Shown here piece after piece: positions 13,485-21,797 of a stretch of 28,553 bases of DNA. Made by a program: the position numbers and the translations under genes. Below the pieces are notes generated by a model. The model was not told the DNA's origin, made no database searches, and worked only from the letters and a program-made list of their open reading frames with translations. This DNA is from Alphaproteobacteria bacterium (lineage in GTDB: Bacteria > Pseudomonadota > Alphaproteobacteria > CAAGCB01 > CAG-977): NCBI GenBank assembly GCA_900768465.1, contig CAAGCY010000009.1, positions 1 to 28,553 of the forward strand, given 5' to 3'. Position 1 is the first letter of the stretch. Every line of letters begins with the position of its first letter.

Positions 13485-14390
13485 ATGCCTTTGCTGCTTG
13501 ATGAAAATGCGATTCCCGCCGCGCCTGCCGCCGCCGCCGTTAAAAACGGGTCGATGCAGACGTTCAAAACCGATGTTGCCGAAGAATCCAAAAAACGCAC
13601 CGTTTTGGCGTATTTCACCTCTGCCGCCGTTGAAAAAGACCGATTCTTTCCGCTGTTGGAAAAGTATGTCAAACTGGCAAACGGAAAAGCGGCGTTGGTG
13701 CGCTTTGTCGTCGAGGAATGTCAGCCTTTGGCGGCTCAGCTGGGGATTCGCAGTGTGCCGACAACCATGATTTTCGCTAAAGGTGCTTTGGTGGACGGAT
13801 TCGCGGGTGAAATTCCCGAACAGCAGTTGAAACAAGTCATGCAGGCGTTAATCGGCAAAGACGCTCTTTCGCTGGACGAGCTGCTGAAAAAAGCCGCCGA
13901 AACATTGCAGAGCGGCAACGCGGACGCGGCATTGGGGCAATACGCCGCCGTTTTGGAAAAAGACGAAGCCAATCCCGCCGCTTTTGCGGGGATGATTCGC
14001 TGCTTTATCAAGCTCAAGCAATTCGATGCCGCGCAAGACATGGCGGACGGGCTGGACGCGTCGGTCAAAAGCCCCGAACTGGATGCCGCCAAAGCCGCTT
14101 TGAAAATCGCGATTGAAAACCAAAACGCGCCCGAAGTCAATAAAGCCGCCGAAAAGCTGAAGCAAAATCCCGATGATTTGCAGGCGCGTTTCGATTACGC
14201 CGTCGCTTTGTTCGCCGCCGATAAACCCGAAGCCGCGATTGACGAGCTGATAACGATTTTCAAAACAAACCGCGATTGGAACAATGATGCGGCGCGGCAG
14301 GAATTGTTCAAAATCTTCACCTCTTTGGGCAATTCAAATCCGATTACGGTCGCGGGACGGCGCAAGCTGTCTTCTTTGTTGTTTTCGTAA
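13485..14390 (+). CDS. CnoX/YbbN-like thioredoxin-fold co-chaperone without CxxC
   Basis: The 301-residue protein has an N-terminal thioredoxin-like domain (about 15-115; TVLAYFTSAAV, LVRFVVEECQPLAAQLGIRSVPTTMIFAKGALVDGFAGE, with the cis-Pro loop SVPTT). A C-terminal helical TPR-like region (about 130-300) follows. The normal CxxC site is replaced by residues without cysteine (TSAAVEKD), so it is not an oxidoreductase. This layout is that of CnoX/YbbN, a holdase that hands substrates to GroEL and DnaK. ATG 13479 touches the AAAGGA site; ATG 13485, six bases from it, is the likelier start. It is followed 12 bases later by a LON-domain gene, a common alphaproteobacterial pairing. Confidence 0.82.
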   Translation: MPLLLDENAIPAAPAAAAVKNGSMQTFKTDVAEESKKRTVLAYFTSAAVEKDRFFPLLEKYVKLANGKAALVRFVVEECQPLAAQLGIRSVPTTMIFAKGALVDGFAGEIPEQQLKQVMQALIGKDALSLDELLKKAAETLQSGNADAALGQYAAVLEKDEANPAAFAGMIRCFIKLKQFDAAQDMADGLDASVKSPELDAAKAALKIAIENQNAPEVNKAAEKLKQNPDDLQARFDYAVALFAADKPEAAIDELITIFKTNRDWNNDAARQELFKIFTSLGNSNPITVAGRRKLSSLLFS

Positions 14391-14402
14391 AGGCGCAAAA
14401 AA

Positions 14403-15044
14403 ATGAGCGACAACCTGTTTGATGTAACAATGGTCGAATTGCCGACGATTTTGCCGGCTTTGCCGTTTTCGGGGTCTTTTTTGTTTCCGGGGACAAAGCT
14501 GAATTTGCGGATTTACGAAATGCGGTACATCCGTTTGGTTTTCAACGCGTTGGCGTCGTCAAGGATGGTTGGCGTCATTCAGCCCAAAGGGCAGGACGGT
14601 CCGTTGAAAACGCCGGATTTGTATCATGTCGGATGCGCGGGCAGAATATCGGGCTTTGCCGAAGCCGACAACGTTTTGCTGATTACGCTGACGGGGGTTT
14701 CGCGCTTTAACGTCGTGCGGGAAATCGAACACGCGAACTTGACGTATCGCAACGTTGAAGTCGACTTCAAGCCGTTTTCGGCGGATTTTGCCCTTAAAAA
14801 GTTCAAATTCGACAAGCGGCGTCTGTATGCGGCGTTGGACAGATACGCGTATTCCAACAATTTGGACTTTGATTCGACGGGATTGAAGCAAATCCCCGAC
14901 GAACAGGTTTTGATGACGCTGGCAAGCCTGCTGCCGTTTTCCGCGGCGGAAAAGGAAGCTCTGCTGGAAGCCGTTTCGCCCGAAAAATTCTTTGACACAT
15001 TGGTGTTGCTGTTGGAAATGAATGCCGCGGCGACAAACAATTAA
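14403..15044 (+). CDS. LON substrate-binding domain protein (LonN-like, no protease)
   Basis: The 213-residue protein contains only the Lon N-terminal substrate-binding domain. Markers are LPALPFSGSFLFPGTKLNLRIYEMRYIRLV, VGVIQPKG, the CAGRISGFAEADNVLLITLTGVSRFNVV beta strands, and a helical end with QVLMTLASLLPFSAAEKEALLEA. There is no AAA+ or Ser-Lys protease domain, and the length is complete for the stand-alone family. Role: unknown, probably binding unfolded proteins or small ligands. It sits between the CnoX-like gene and ftsK (12 bases to ftsK), suggesting one operon linked to protein quality control. Confidence 0.85.
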   Translation: MSDNLFDVTMVELPTILPALPFSGSFLFPGTKLNLRIYEMRYIRLVFNALASSRMVGVIQPKGQDGPLKTPDLYHVGCAGRISGFAEADNVLLITLTGVSRFNVVREIEHANLTYRNVEVDFKPFSADFALKKFKFDKRRLYAALDRYAYSNNLDFDSTGLKQIPDEQVLMTLASLLPFSAAEKEALLEAVSPEKFFDTLVLLLEMNAAATNN

Positions 15045-15056
15045 ACGGATTGGACA

Positions 15057-17354
15057 ATGAACAGCAAACCCTTGTTTCCGCCTGTGCTCAAGGCGTTTTT
15101 TCACAAAGCCGCCGTGCGTTTGACGGGCGTTGCCGTTATTTCGGCGGGCATAGCCGTTGCGGCGGCTTTGGCGACGTATCGGGCGGCAGACCCGTCGTTC
15201 AACACCGCGACGGGTGAAGCGCCGCACAATGCGCTGGGCTATTTCGGGTCGTATCTGTCGGATACGTTGTGGCAGTATTTCGGATTCGGCGCTTTGCTGT
15301 TCCCGATTGCGCTGGTCGCGTGGGGGATGATTGTGGTCGGATTGAAATGGCGCAAACTGCAAATGCTGCGTATTGTTTGCTTTGTGCCGACTTTGCTGTT
15401 GATACTGATAATGTTATCCGCTCTGCCGTTCGCGTCGGGCTGGCCCGTGTATGCGGGTGCGGGCGGGGCGGTGATGCCCGCTTTTTACACGCCCGTGATA
15501 ACTTTGTTGAAAAAAGCGTACTTTCCTTATCCCGCTTTTGTGATTCAGCCGATTGTGTTTGTTGCGGCGGTGTTCGGATTGGCGGCGACTTTGGGTATTC
15601 CGTTCGGATTGCTGAAGCGGTGGCTCGCGGCGTTGAAAGCGGGGGCTGAACGGCTGACCGCTTTGATTTTCCGCCGTAAAAAGGAAGCGGAGGAAACAAG
15701 CGAACACGACTTGCCCGACGAATTCCCCGAAAGCCTGTTTGCGACACAGGGCGATTTGGATTTGGGCGAAACGCCGCAGCCCGAAAAGAATACCGCGCTG
15801 AAGCCGTCCCCGCTGCGTTCCATCAAGGAACAGCGCGCCTATCAAAAACAGGACTACCATTTGCCGAAGCTGGACTTTTTGGCAAAACCCAAAGCCGACA
15901 AAGAACCCGTGATGAGCAAAGACGCTTTGGAAGCCCGCGCCCGTCAGCTGGAAACGGTTTTGGAGGAATACGGCATCAAAGGCAGAATCGTCAACGTTCG
16001 CCCCGGTCCCGTCGTTACTTTGTTTGAACTGGAGCCTGCTCCGGGGATTAAAACAACGCGCGTTATCAACCTTGCCGACGACATTGCGCGGTCGATGAGC
16101 GCGCTTTCCGTGCGTATCGCGGTCGTTCCCGGCGAAAGCGTCATCGGCATTGAAATGCCCAATGAAAAACGCGCCGACGTGTATTTGAAGGAATTGCTGG
16201 CAACCGACGAATTCAAAAAATCAGAAAAGCCGTTGACGCTGGCTTTGGGAAAGGATATCGGCGGCAAACCGACCTTTACGGATTTGGCGAAAATGCCGCA
16301 CTTGCTGGTTGCGGGGACGACGGGATCGGGTAAATCCGTCGCGATTAACACGATGATATTGTCGTTGCTGTACCGTTTGACGCCCGAACAGGTGCGCTTT
16401 ATCATGATTGACCCGAAAATGTTGGAACTGTCCGTGTACAACGGCATTCCTCATCTGTTGACTCCTGTCGTAACCGATCCGAAAAAAGCGGTTTTGGCGT
16501 TGAACTGGGCGGTGCGGGAAATGGACGACCGCTACCAGCTGATGAGTCAGATCGGCGTGCGCAACATTGACGGCTACAACGCCAAAGTCAAGGAAATGCT
16601 GGCTTCCAAAGAACCGATGACCCGCACCGTTTTGACGGGGTACGACGACGGCGCGCCCGTGTACGAAGAACAGCCGCTGAACTTGCGTCCGTTCCCTTAC
16701 ATTGTCGTGATTGTCGATGAAATGGCGGATTTGATGCTGACGGCGGGCAAAGACGTGGAAGTCGCCATTCAGCGCATTGCGCAAAAAGCGCGCGCGGCGG
16801 GCATTCACTTGATTATGGCGACGCAACGACCGTCCGTGGATGTCATCACCGGCACGATTAAAGCAAACTTTCCCGAACGAATCAGCTTCCGTGTTACAAC
16901 GAAAATCGACAGCCGCACGATTTTGGGCGAGCAAGGCGCGGAACAGCTGTTGGGACGCGGCGATATGCTTTATCTGGCGCAGGGACAACGGGCGAAGCGT
17001 TTGCACGGCCCGTTTGTCAGCGATGCGGAAGTCGAAGCGATTACGGCGCATTTGCGGCTGCAGGGAACGCCGCAATACGAACAGGCGGTAACCGAAGAAC
17101 CGCCCGAAGCCGTCGGAACGGCGAGCGGCACGGGCGCAGGCGTTTCGGCGGACGACGACGCCAACAGCTTGTACGACAAAGCCGTAGCGATTGTTTTGCG
17201 CGACAGAAAGCCGACAACCAGCTACATTCAGCGCCAGTTGCGAATCGGCTACAACCGCGCGGCGGATTTAATCGACCAAATGGAACGCGAAGGCGTCGTT
17301 TCCGCTCCGAACGTTGCGGGCAAACGCGAAATTTTGGTTCCCGAACGGAATTAA
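15057..17354 (+). CDS. ftsK: DNA translocase FtsK
   Basis: The 765-residue protein has four transmembrane segments (about 21-41, 74-97, 103-125, 160-187). A hydrophilic linker runs to about 280, then comes the RecA-like motor with Walker A GTTGSGKS (about 420-427) and Walker B IVVIVDEMADLM (about 549-560). MATQRPSVDVITGTIKANFPERISF is present as well. The C-terminal gamma winged helix (LYDKAVAIVLRDRKPTTSYIQRQLRIGYNRAADLIDQME) recognises KOPS sequences. FtsK pumps DNA at the septum and activates XerCD at dif. The linker is short compared with E. coli FtsK (1329 residues) but usual for alphaproteobacteria. The ribosome site before ATG 15057 is weak. lolA follows after 11 bases. Confidence 0.97.
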   Translation: MNSKPLFPPVLKAFFHKAAVRLTGVAVISAGIAVAAALATYRAADPSFNTATGEAPHNALGYFGSYLSDTLWQYFGFGALLFPIALVAWGMIVVGLKWRKLQMLRIVCFVPTLLLILIMLSALPFASGWPVYAGAGGAVMPAFYTPVITLLKKAYFPYPAFVIQPIVFVAAVFGLAATLGIPFGLLKRWLAALKAGAERLTALIFRRKKEAEETSEHDLPDEFPESLFATQGDLDLGETPQPEKNTALKPSPLRSIKEQRAYQKQDYHLPKLDFLAKPKADKEPVMSKDALEARARQLETVLEEYGIKGRIVNVRPGPVVTLFELEPAPGIKTTRVINLADDIARSMSALSVRIAVVPGESVIGIEMPNEKRADVYLKELLATDEFKKSEKPLTLALGKDIGGKPTFTDLAKMPHLLVAGTTGSGKSVAINTMILSLLYRLTPEQVRFIMIDPKMLELSVYNGIPHLLTPVVTDPKKAVLALNWAVREMDDRYQLMSQIGVRNIDGYNAKVKEMLASKEPMTRTVLTGYDDGAPVYEEQPLNLRPFPYIVVIVDEMADLMLTAGKDVEVAIQRIAQKARAAGIHLIMATQRPSVDVITGTIKANFPERISFRVTTKIDSRTILGEQGAEQLLGRGDMLYLAQGQRAKRLHGPFVSDAEVEAITAHLRLQGTPQYEQAVTEEPPEAVGTASGTGAGVSADDDANSLYDKAVAIVLRDRKPTTSYIQRQLRIGYNRAADLIDQMEREGVVSAPNVAGKREILVPERN

Positions 17355-17365
17355 AGGAATAAACA

Positions 17366-18004
17366 ATGTTGAAAAAAGCATGCTTGATTTGGACTTTGAC
17401 TTTGATGCTGTCCGCCTTTTCGGCGCAGGCTCAACAGGTAAAATACGCGCCGTTGACGGACGCGCAAAAACAAACCGTCAAAGCGGTCGAGGATTACTTT
17501 AACGGCGTGCGGTCGATAAAAAGCGGCTTTTACCAAGTGTCGCAAAACGGTGCGGCGGCAGAGGGGACTTTTTTAATGAAAAAGCCCAACAAAATGCGGT
17601 TGGAATACGCGACTCAGCCCGTTGAAATCGTTGCGGACGGCTATTATCTGATTTTCCATGACAAAAAGCTGGAACAGGTAACATATCTGGATTTGGATGA
17701 AAATCCCGCGGCGCTGATTATGAAAGACAGCCTGTCGTTTGAAAAAGAAAATCTGGAAATCGAAAACGTGGAGCGCGAAAATGGGCTAATCAGCTTGACC
17801 GTTTATCGCAAAAACCAGCCGCAAACGGGCAAAATCACGCTGGTGTTCAAAGACCGTCCGCTGACGCTGAAACAATGGCGGGTCGAAGATGCGCAGGGCG
17901 TTTCGACGCTGGTAACGCTGATGGACACGGATTTCAACATTCCGCTGGAAGACGCGCTGTTCAAATTCAAAGATCCGCGCCGCAAACGCGCCGGCGATAT
18001 GTAA
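17366..18004 (+). CDS. lolA: Outer-membrane lipoprotein carrier LolA
   Basis: The 212-residue protein has a signal peptide (KACLIWTLTLMLSAFSAQA, cleavage near residue 22) and the LolA fold markers. These are VRSIKSGFYQVSQNG, GTFLMKKPNKMRLEYATQP, the VADGYYLIFHDKKLEQVTYLDL strands, and LTLKQWRVEDAQGVSTLVTL near the end. LolA receives lipoproteins from LolCDE and carries them through the periplasm. The ftsK - lolA order is common in alphaproteobacteria and supports the call. AAAGGA precedes ATG 17366. Confidence 0.92.
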   Translation: MLKKACLIWTLTLMLSAFSAQAQQVKYAPLTDAQKQTVKAVEDYFNGVRSIKSGFYQVSQNGAAAEGTFLMKKPNKMRLEYATQPVEIVADGYYLIFHDKKLEQVTYLDLDENPAALIMKDSLSFEKENLEIENVERENGLISLTVYRKNQPQTGKITLVFKDRPLTLKQWRVEDAQGVSTLVTLMDTDFNIPLEDALFKFKDPRRKRAGDM

Positions 18005-18017
18005 AAAGGATAAAACA

Positions 18018-18263
18018 ATGTTGATTTCAAAATTCATTCCTCATTTTTTGTTTTGCTTTGTCTGCTTGTTTTTGCTGGTATGGCTGGGAACGGGATTTGA
18101 CAACGAGATGACGTTTTCATGGTATGCTTATGCGATTGAAGGCGTTTTAAGCGCGTTTTACGGCTGGACGAAAAGCGCGGATATGAGCAAAATGGATGCC
18201 GACGAAGAACGGCGGCAGCAACAGCCCCCTCATCATCATCGTCCCATGCCGCCGCATGTGTGA
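18018..18263 (+). CDS. Small membrane protein with a His/Pro-rich tail
   Basis: This 81-residue protein has a strong hydrophobic segment at about 5-27 (FIPHFLFCFVCLFLLVWLGTG) and a weaker aromatic one at about 32-50. A charged cytoplasmic-type tail ends in QQQPPHHHRPMPPHV. AAAAGGA precedes ATG 18018, only 13 bases after lolA, so it is likely the last gene of the ftsK-lolA operon; a terminator follows. I do not recognise a family. The His cluster could bind metal, but nothing shows that it does. Confidence 0.6.
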   Translation: MLISKFIPHFLFCFVCLFLLVWLGTGFDNEMTFSWYAYAIEGVLSAFYGWTKSADMSKMDADEERRQQQPPHHHRPMPPHV

Positions 18264-18289
18264 TGCTTTTCGTTTTTCGGATAACAAGA

Positions 18290-18316
18290 AAAGGCGGTAT
18301 TTGAAATACCGCCTTT
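18290..18316. terminator. Bidirectional terminator between convergent genes
   Basis: A 12-bp perfect stem AAAGGCGGTATT / AATACCGCCTTT with a TGA loop lies between the ftsK-lolA run (plus) and the zincin gene (minus). The T runs are short on both sides. Confidence 0.7.
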
Positions 18317-18334
18317 GCTTTAAGCTCTGAACGC

Positions 18335-20680
18335 TCAGCGCTGTTTTTTCATCTGAATATTTTTGATGTTCAGCGGGGACAACGGCGCTTTGGTTTCCTG
18401 CTGTTTAGCCGCGGCCTGTTCCTGTTTGAGCTGTGCGTCGAAACGTTTCAAGCCCGCCATCAAACGCGGCGCTTTGGCTTTGAACATAGCCGCTAATTCG
18501 GGCGTGTTGACAACGCTTTGCGCGACGGCGCCGTGGGTCATGACGGATTCTTCCAACAGCGAAACCATGGTTTCTTTTTTCGGATTGGATGCCGCCATCT
18601 GATAATCCGCCAAAATCGCCGACGGTTTCTGTTTGGCTTTCTGATCGACCAAAGCCGCCAAAGTTTTGTCTTTGGACACTTTCGCCCAAGTTTCTTTGTC
18701 GCTGCGAATCGCGAAAGCGGCAACCTGCATTTCCTTTTCGCTGATCAGCACTTTGCCGAACGCTCTGTTTTCGGCGCGCATCGCATCAACCTGTTCCTGC
18801 ATCGTCATCGACGACATGTCGCGGCTGGCGGCGCCAATCAGAATTCTCTGCATGGTCGTCTGAGCGCGCAATTCGTGTTTGACGAAATGCACAACGGCTT
18901 CTTCACCGGAAACGACGGTGTCGGACTTAATCGAATTGATTTGGTGCGACACGCGTTTGTTCGCGGCAATCCCCGCCTGCACCGCAGGAGCCTGATCAAT
19001 GACGGCGTCAACGACTTTCAGCTTGTAAGCCGCGTATTTGTCGGCTTTGTTGTCTTCGCGTTTGCCGTTTTTGCGCAAAGCTTCTTTTTCTTTGCTCAGC
19101 AAATCCAGCATGTCTTCGCGGGTGCAGTCCGTTTGAATCAGTTTACCGAACAGATTGTTCTGATATTTCTGAACGGAAACGGCGGCTTTTTGCTTGAATT
19201 TGGCTTCCGCGGTTTGTTCTTTAACCAGTTTTTCCAACAAATCGGGCGACAGGTTGGTCGCTTCGGGTATCGGCAAGCCCAAACCCTGCGCCAAACCGGC
19301 TTCTTCCTGATACGCGTTGAATTCACGCTGCAATTCGTATTCTTTTTCCAATTCCTGTTTGGGAATGGGCATGCGATCGCGGGATTCCTCGACGCGTTGC
19401 ATCATCTGTTCGTACTTGGGATGTTTGTCGCCCGTCGCCAAAGCAATCGAAATGCTGGCCATCTGTTCGCGGGTCAAACCGTACGTTTCGGACATGACTT
19501 GCGCCTGTTTGATGACTTCCAAGTCGGACATTTTCTGCAAAGAACCGTCAGCCAAGTGTTCTTGGGCATATTTGATGGTCGCGTCGATGACATCCGTGGT
19601 GTGGTAAGCCAGCGGCGAACCCAGCTGTTTGATGGTGTTCGCGACACCGCGGTCGTTCATCAGCGTTTTGAATTTCTTTTCCGATTCGGGATCGTCGGGG
19701 TTTATGGCGCGGGAAACCTTTTCGGCGGCGCGCAGTTTCTTGACGAAATCGGAATCGTACTTGGTGTCTTCCAAACGGCGGTCAACGCACATGCGCAGGT
19801 ATTCGATACGGCAGTCGCCCCACAAAGCCGCGCATTTCGTATCGCCGAAGTCGCGCGCCAGCTGCAGAACGGCGTGCGCGTCCGCGATGCATTCCGTACG
19901 GTGGCGGCACATCACGTTGTCCAGTTCGTTTTCAACGACTTTTTCAACCGTGGTGTACGCCGACGCATAGTTGTGGTCGGTCGCGTGCCCCAATTCATGG
20001 TACAGCACCAAACGGCGGAATTCGTCGCGGGAAATGCCTTCTTTTTTACGACGTTCTTCGGCACCCAAAACCATATCCAGAACGTTCGCGCTCATCGCGT
20101 CGGGGTTGTCGCCGACAACCAGGTTCACGTTGCCCAAGCCGGCCATGTCTTCCATTGTGGGAGCAACGGCGGCGCGCATCGAAAACGGATTGCGGTCGGT
20201 AATGCCCGCGTCGGACACGGATTTCAAAATCTCATCGTTGGTCAGGAACGTCTGTCCGTCGCCCGCCTGCGCTTTTTGCAGTTTGTCTTCGACGAACATG
20301 TACAGCGATTTGCCCAGCGAACGGTCGGCTTCCTGATCCATCAGGTAGCGTCCCTGCACCGCGTCGGGGTCGATGATGAACAGCGTAACCCCCGGCATGA
20401 CCGTGCGGAAACGTTTTTCCATGTTTTCAAAGAATTTGTGCGCTTCCGTATCCAGATACGGGGATTCGGCCTGTTCTTCGGGAGTCTTGACATACAGCTG
20501 ATCGGGTTTGTCGCCCTTGTCGATGAAAGTGGTGGCTCCCTTTTCCAGCAAATTAAAGAACGGACGTTCCTGCAAATGGTCGGGGCGTTCCAAACCGCTT
20601 TCAAAGACGGTGATTTTGCCGGCTTTCATAAATTTTTGATACAAAGACTGTTTTTCTTCGGTTTTGATTTCTTCAGCCAT
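18335..20680 (-). CDS. Large protein of unknown family with a zincin (HELGH) site
   Basis: The 781-residue protein has no signal peptide or membrane segment and is rich in Lys, Glu, Gln and Ala. The only clear motif is LVLYHELGHATDHNY (H228, E229, H232), the HExxH zinc site of metallopeptidases. About 31 residues on comes ECIADAHAVLQLARDFGD, where E263 is a plausible third ligand as in gluzincins. Residues 90-110 (VMPGVTLFIIDPDAV) look like a core strand region before it. From about 320 onward the protein is long, helical and probably scaffold-like. AGGAG lies seven bases before ATG 20680, and a good promoter lies upstream. It stands alone between a terminator and divergent genes. It may be a cytoplasmic protease or an exported effector; substrate and family are unknown. 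Confidence 0.6.
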   Translation of the reverse strand: MAEEIKTEEKQSLYQKFMKAGKITVFESGLERPDHLQERPFFNLLEKGATTFIDKGDKPDQLYVKTPEEQAESPYLDTEAHKFFENMEKRFRTVMPGVTLFIIDPDAVQGRYLMDQEADRSLGKSLYMFVEDKLQKAQAGDGQTFLTNDEILKSVSDAGITDRNPFSMRAAVAPTMEDMAGLGNVNLVVGDNPDAMSANVLDMVLGAEERRKKEGISRDEFRRLVLYHELGHATDHNYASAYTTVEKVVENELDNVMCRHRTECIADAHAVLQLARDFGDTKCAALWGDCRIEYLRMCVDRRLEDTKYDSDFVKKLRAAEKVSRAINPDDPESEKKFKTLMNDRGVANTIKQLGSPLAYHTTDVIDATIKYAQEHLADGSLQKMSDLEVIKQAQVMSETYGLTREQMASISIALATGDKHPKYEQMMQRVEESRDRMPIPKQELEKEYELQREFNAYQEEAGLAQGLGLPIPEATNLSPDLLEKLVKEQTAEAKFKQKAAVSVQKYQNNLFGKLIQTDCTREDMLDLLSKEKEALRKNGKREDNKADKYAAYKLKVVDAVIDQAPAVQAGIAANKRVSHQINSIKSDTVVSGEEAVVHFVKHELRAQTTMQRILIGAASRDMSSMTMQEQVDAMRAENRAFGKVLISEKEMQVAAFAIRSDKETWAKVSKDKTLAALVDQKAKQKPSAILADYQMAASNPKKETMVSLLEESVMTHGAVAQSVVNTPELAAMFKAKAPRLMAGLKRFDAQLKQEQAAAKQQETKAPLSPLNIKNIQMKKQR

Positions 20681-20721
20681 AACGACTCCTATTGTGTCGA
20701 TTCAAGTGTTTTTATGGTGAA

Positions 20722-20750
20722 ATAATGGAACTTTTCGTTGCCGTTGTCAA
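20722..20750 (-). promoter_or_regulatory. Sigma-70 promoter of the zincin gene
   Basis: On the minus strand a perfect -35 TTGACA (20750-20745) is followed after 17 bases by CATTAT (20727-20722). The leader to ATG 20680 is about 35 bases and includes AGGAG. Confidence 0.65.
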
Positions 20751-20837
20751 TGGATTTTTGGACAAATTGTCATTTTTTTTCAGAAATCTTTGTTGGCAAC
20801 CCCTTGCATTTTCGCCAAAAGAAAAATAATTTCCCGT

Positions 20838-20866
20838 TTGTCAAAAGGCCGCATCAATGCTATTTT
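20838..20866 (+). promoter_or_regulatory. Candidate promoter of the RDD-family gene
   Basis: TTGTCA (20838-20843) and TATTTT (20861-20866) are spaced by 17 bases; the predicted start lies about 15 bases before ATG 20889. Confidence 0.5.
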
Positions 20867-20888
20867 TAAATAAAAAAGGATTCCGCCG

Positions 20889-21797
20889 ATGACACCGATT
20901 TTTCCGTTCCGCCGCTGTTTGGCGCGCTTTACCGATTATATGATTTGGGGAATTGCGACCGCGTTTGCGTTGTCGTTCGAACTGGGCGACTTTGCATCGC
21001 CGTTCGGTTTGTTTTATCTGTCGTTCGCCGTGTATCCTTTGGCGGAAGCCGCCCTTTTATACGGATTCGGAACGACAATCGGCAAAAAGCTGTTCGGAAT
21101 ATACGTTTCTCCCGTCAATTCGTCGTTGCGCTTTTCCCAATCGCTCAAGCGGTCTTATGCCGTGTTTGTCGCGGGAATGGGGGCTTTTCTGCCCGTCGTG
21201 TCGCTTGTCGCGCCCGCGGTCGGGCTGATTGTGTTAATCAAGTATCGCAAAATGCCGTGGGATTCTTGGGCGGGAACGGTGTCCGAAGCGCGTCAAACGG
21301 GCGTTTTGACCAAAATTCTTGCCGTCGGGTTTTACGCGTTTTTGATGTTCGGCGGTTCGATGACCGTACAATACGCGCTTGACCGCGAACTGCGTTTGCA
21401 GGAAACGCAAGAGGGATTGGAACAGGCGTATTTGGAAACGCTGCGTCCTCTGATTGTCGAAACGCTGTCGCCCGAAGCCGTCGAAAGCCCGCGCGAAACG
21501 CGGCTGAAGCTGGAGGGGCTTCAAGCCTCAATCGCTCAAAAACGCCGCGCCGCCAACGCCGTTTACGATAAATTGGAGGCGCGCATCGCCGCTTTTCCGT
21601 CGGAACGGTTGCGCGCGCCGTACTTAATGGAGCTTGCCGCGTACCGCGAAGAAACCAACCGCTTTTTCTTTGCGGAAAGCATTCGGCTGAGCCTGTTTGA
21701 AAAGCTGTTCGCGGAAATGGAAAACGCGCAAGACCCGACAGCCCTGCGCGATATTTATATGTCTCAGCTGGAAGCGTATTTGGTCGGAACGGATTAA
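20889..21797 (+). CDS. RDD-family membrane protein with a cytoplasmic helical tail
   Basis: The 302-residue protein begins with the RDD pattern: CLARFTDYMIWGIATAFAL (Arg and Asp in the first helix), then GFGTTIGKKLFGIYV, then the LKRSYAVFVAGMGAFLPVVSLVAPAVGLIVLI helices and a W-D-S motif. A further transmembrane segment lies at about 145-165 (TKILAVGFYAFLMFGGSMTV). Residues 170-302 are hydrophilic, mostly helical and probably form coiled coils. RDD proteins are integral membrane proteins of poorly defined function; some act in ion transport. AAGGA precedes the start. Its stop overlaps the convergent MFS gene stop by four bases. Confidence 0.72.
   Translation: MTPIFPFRRCLARFTDYMIWGIATAFALSFELGDFASPFGLFYLSFAVYPLAEAALLYGFGTTIGKKLFGIYVSPVNSSLRFSQSLKRSYAVFVAGMGAFLPVVSLVAPAVGLIVLIKYRKMPWDSWAGTVSEARQTGVLTKILAVGFYAFLMFGGSMTVQYALDRELRLQETQEGLEQAYLETLRPLIVETLSPEAVESPRETRLKLEGLQASIAQKRRAANAVYDKLEARIAAFPSERLRAPYLMELAAYREETNRFFFAESIRLSLFEKLFAEMENAQDPTALRDIYMSQLEAYLVGTD

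Noticed and set aside
18518..20725. 735-codon plus-strand frame opposite the zincin gene
   Set aside because: Its composition (F, R, V, H-rich) is that of an antisense frame. The minus strand has the promoter, ribosome site and HELGH motif.
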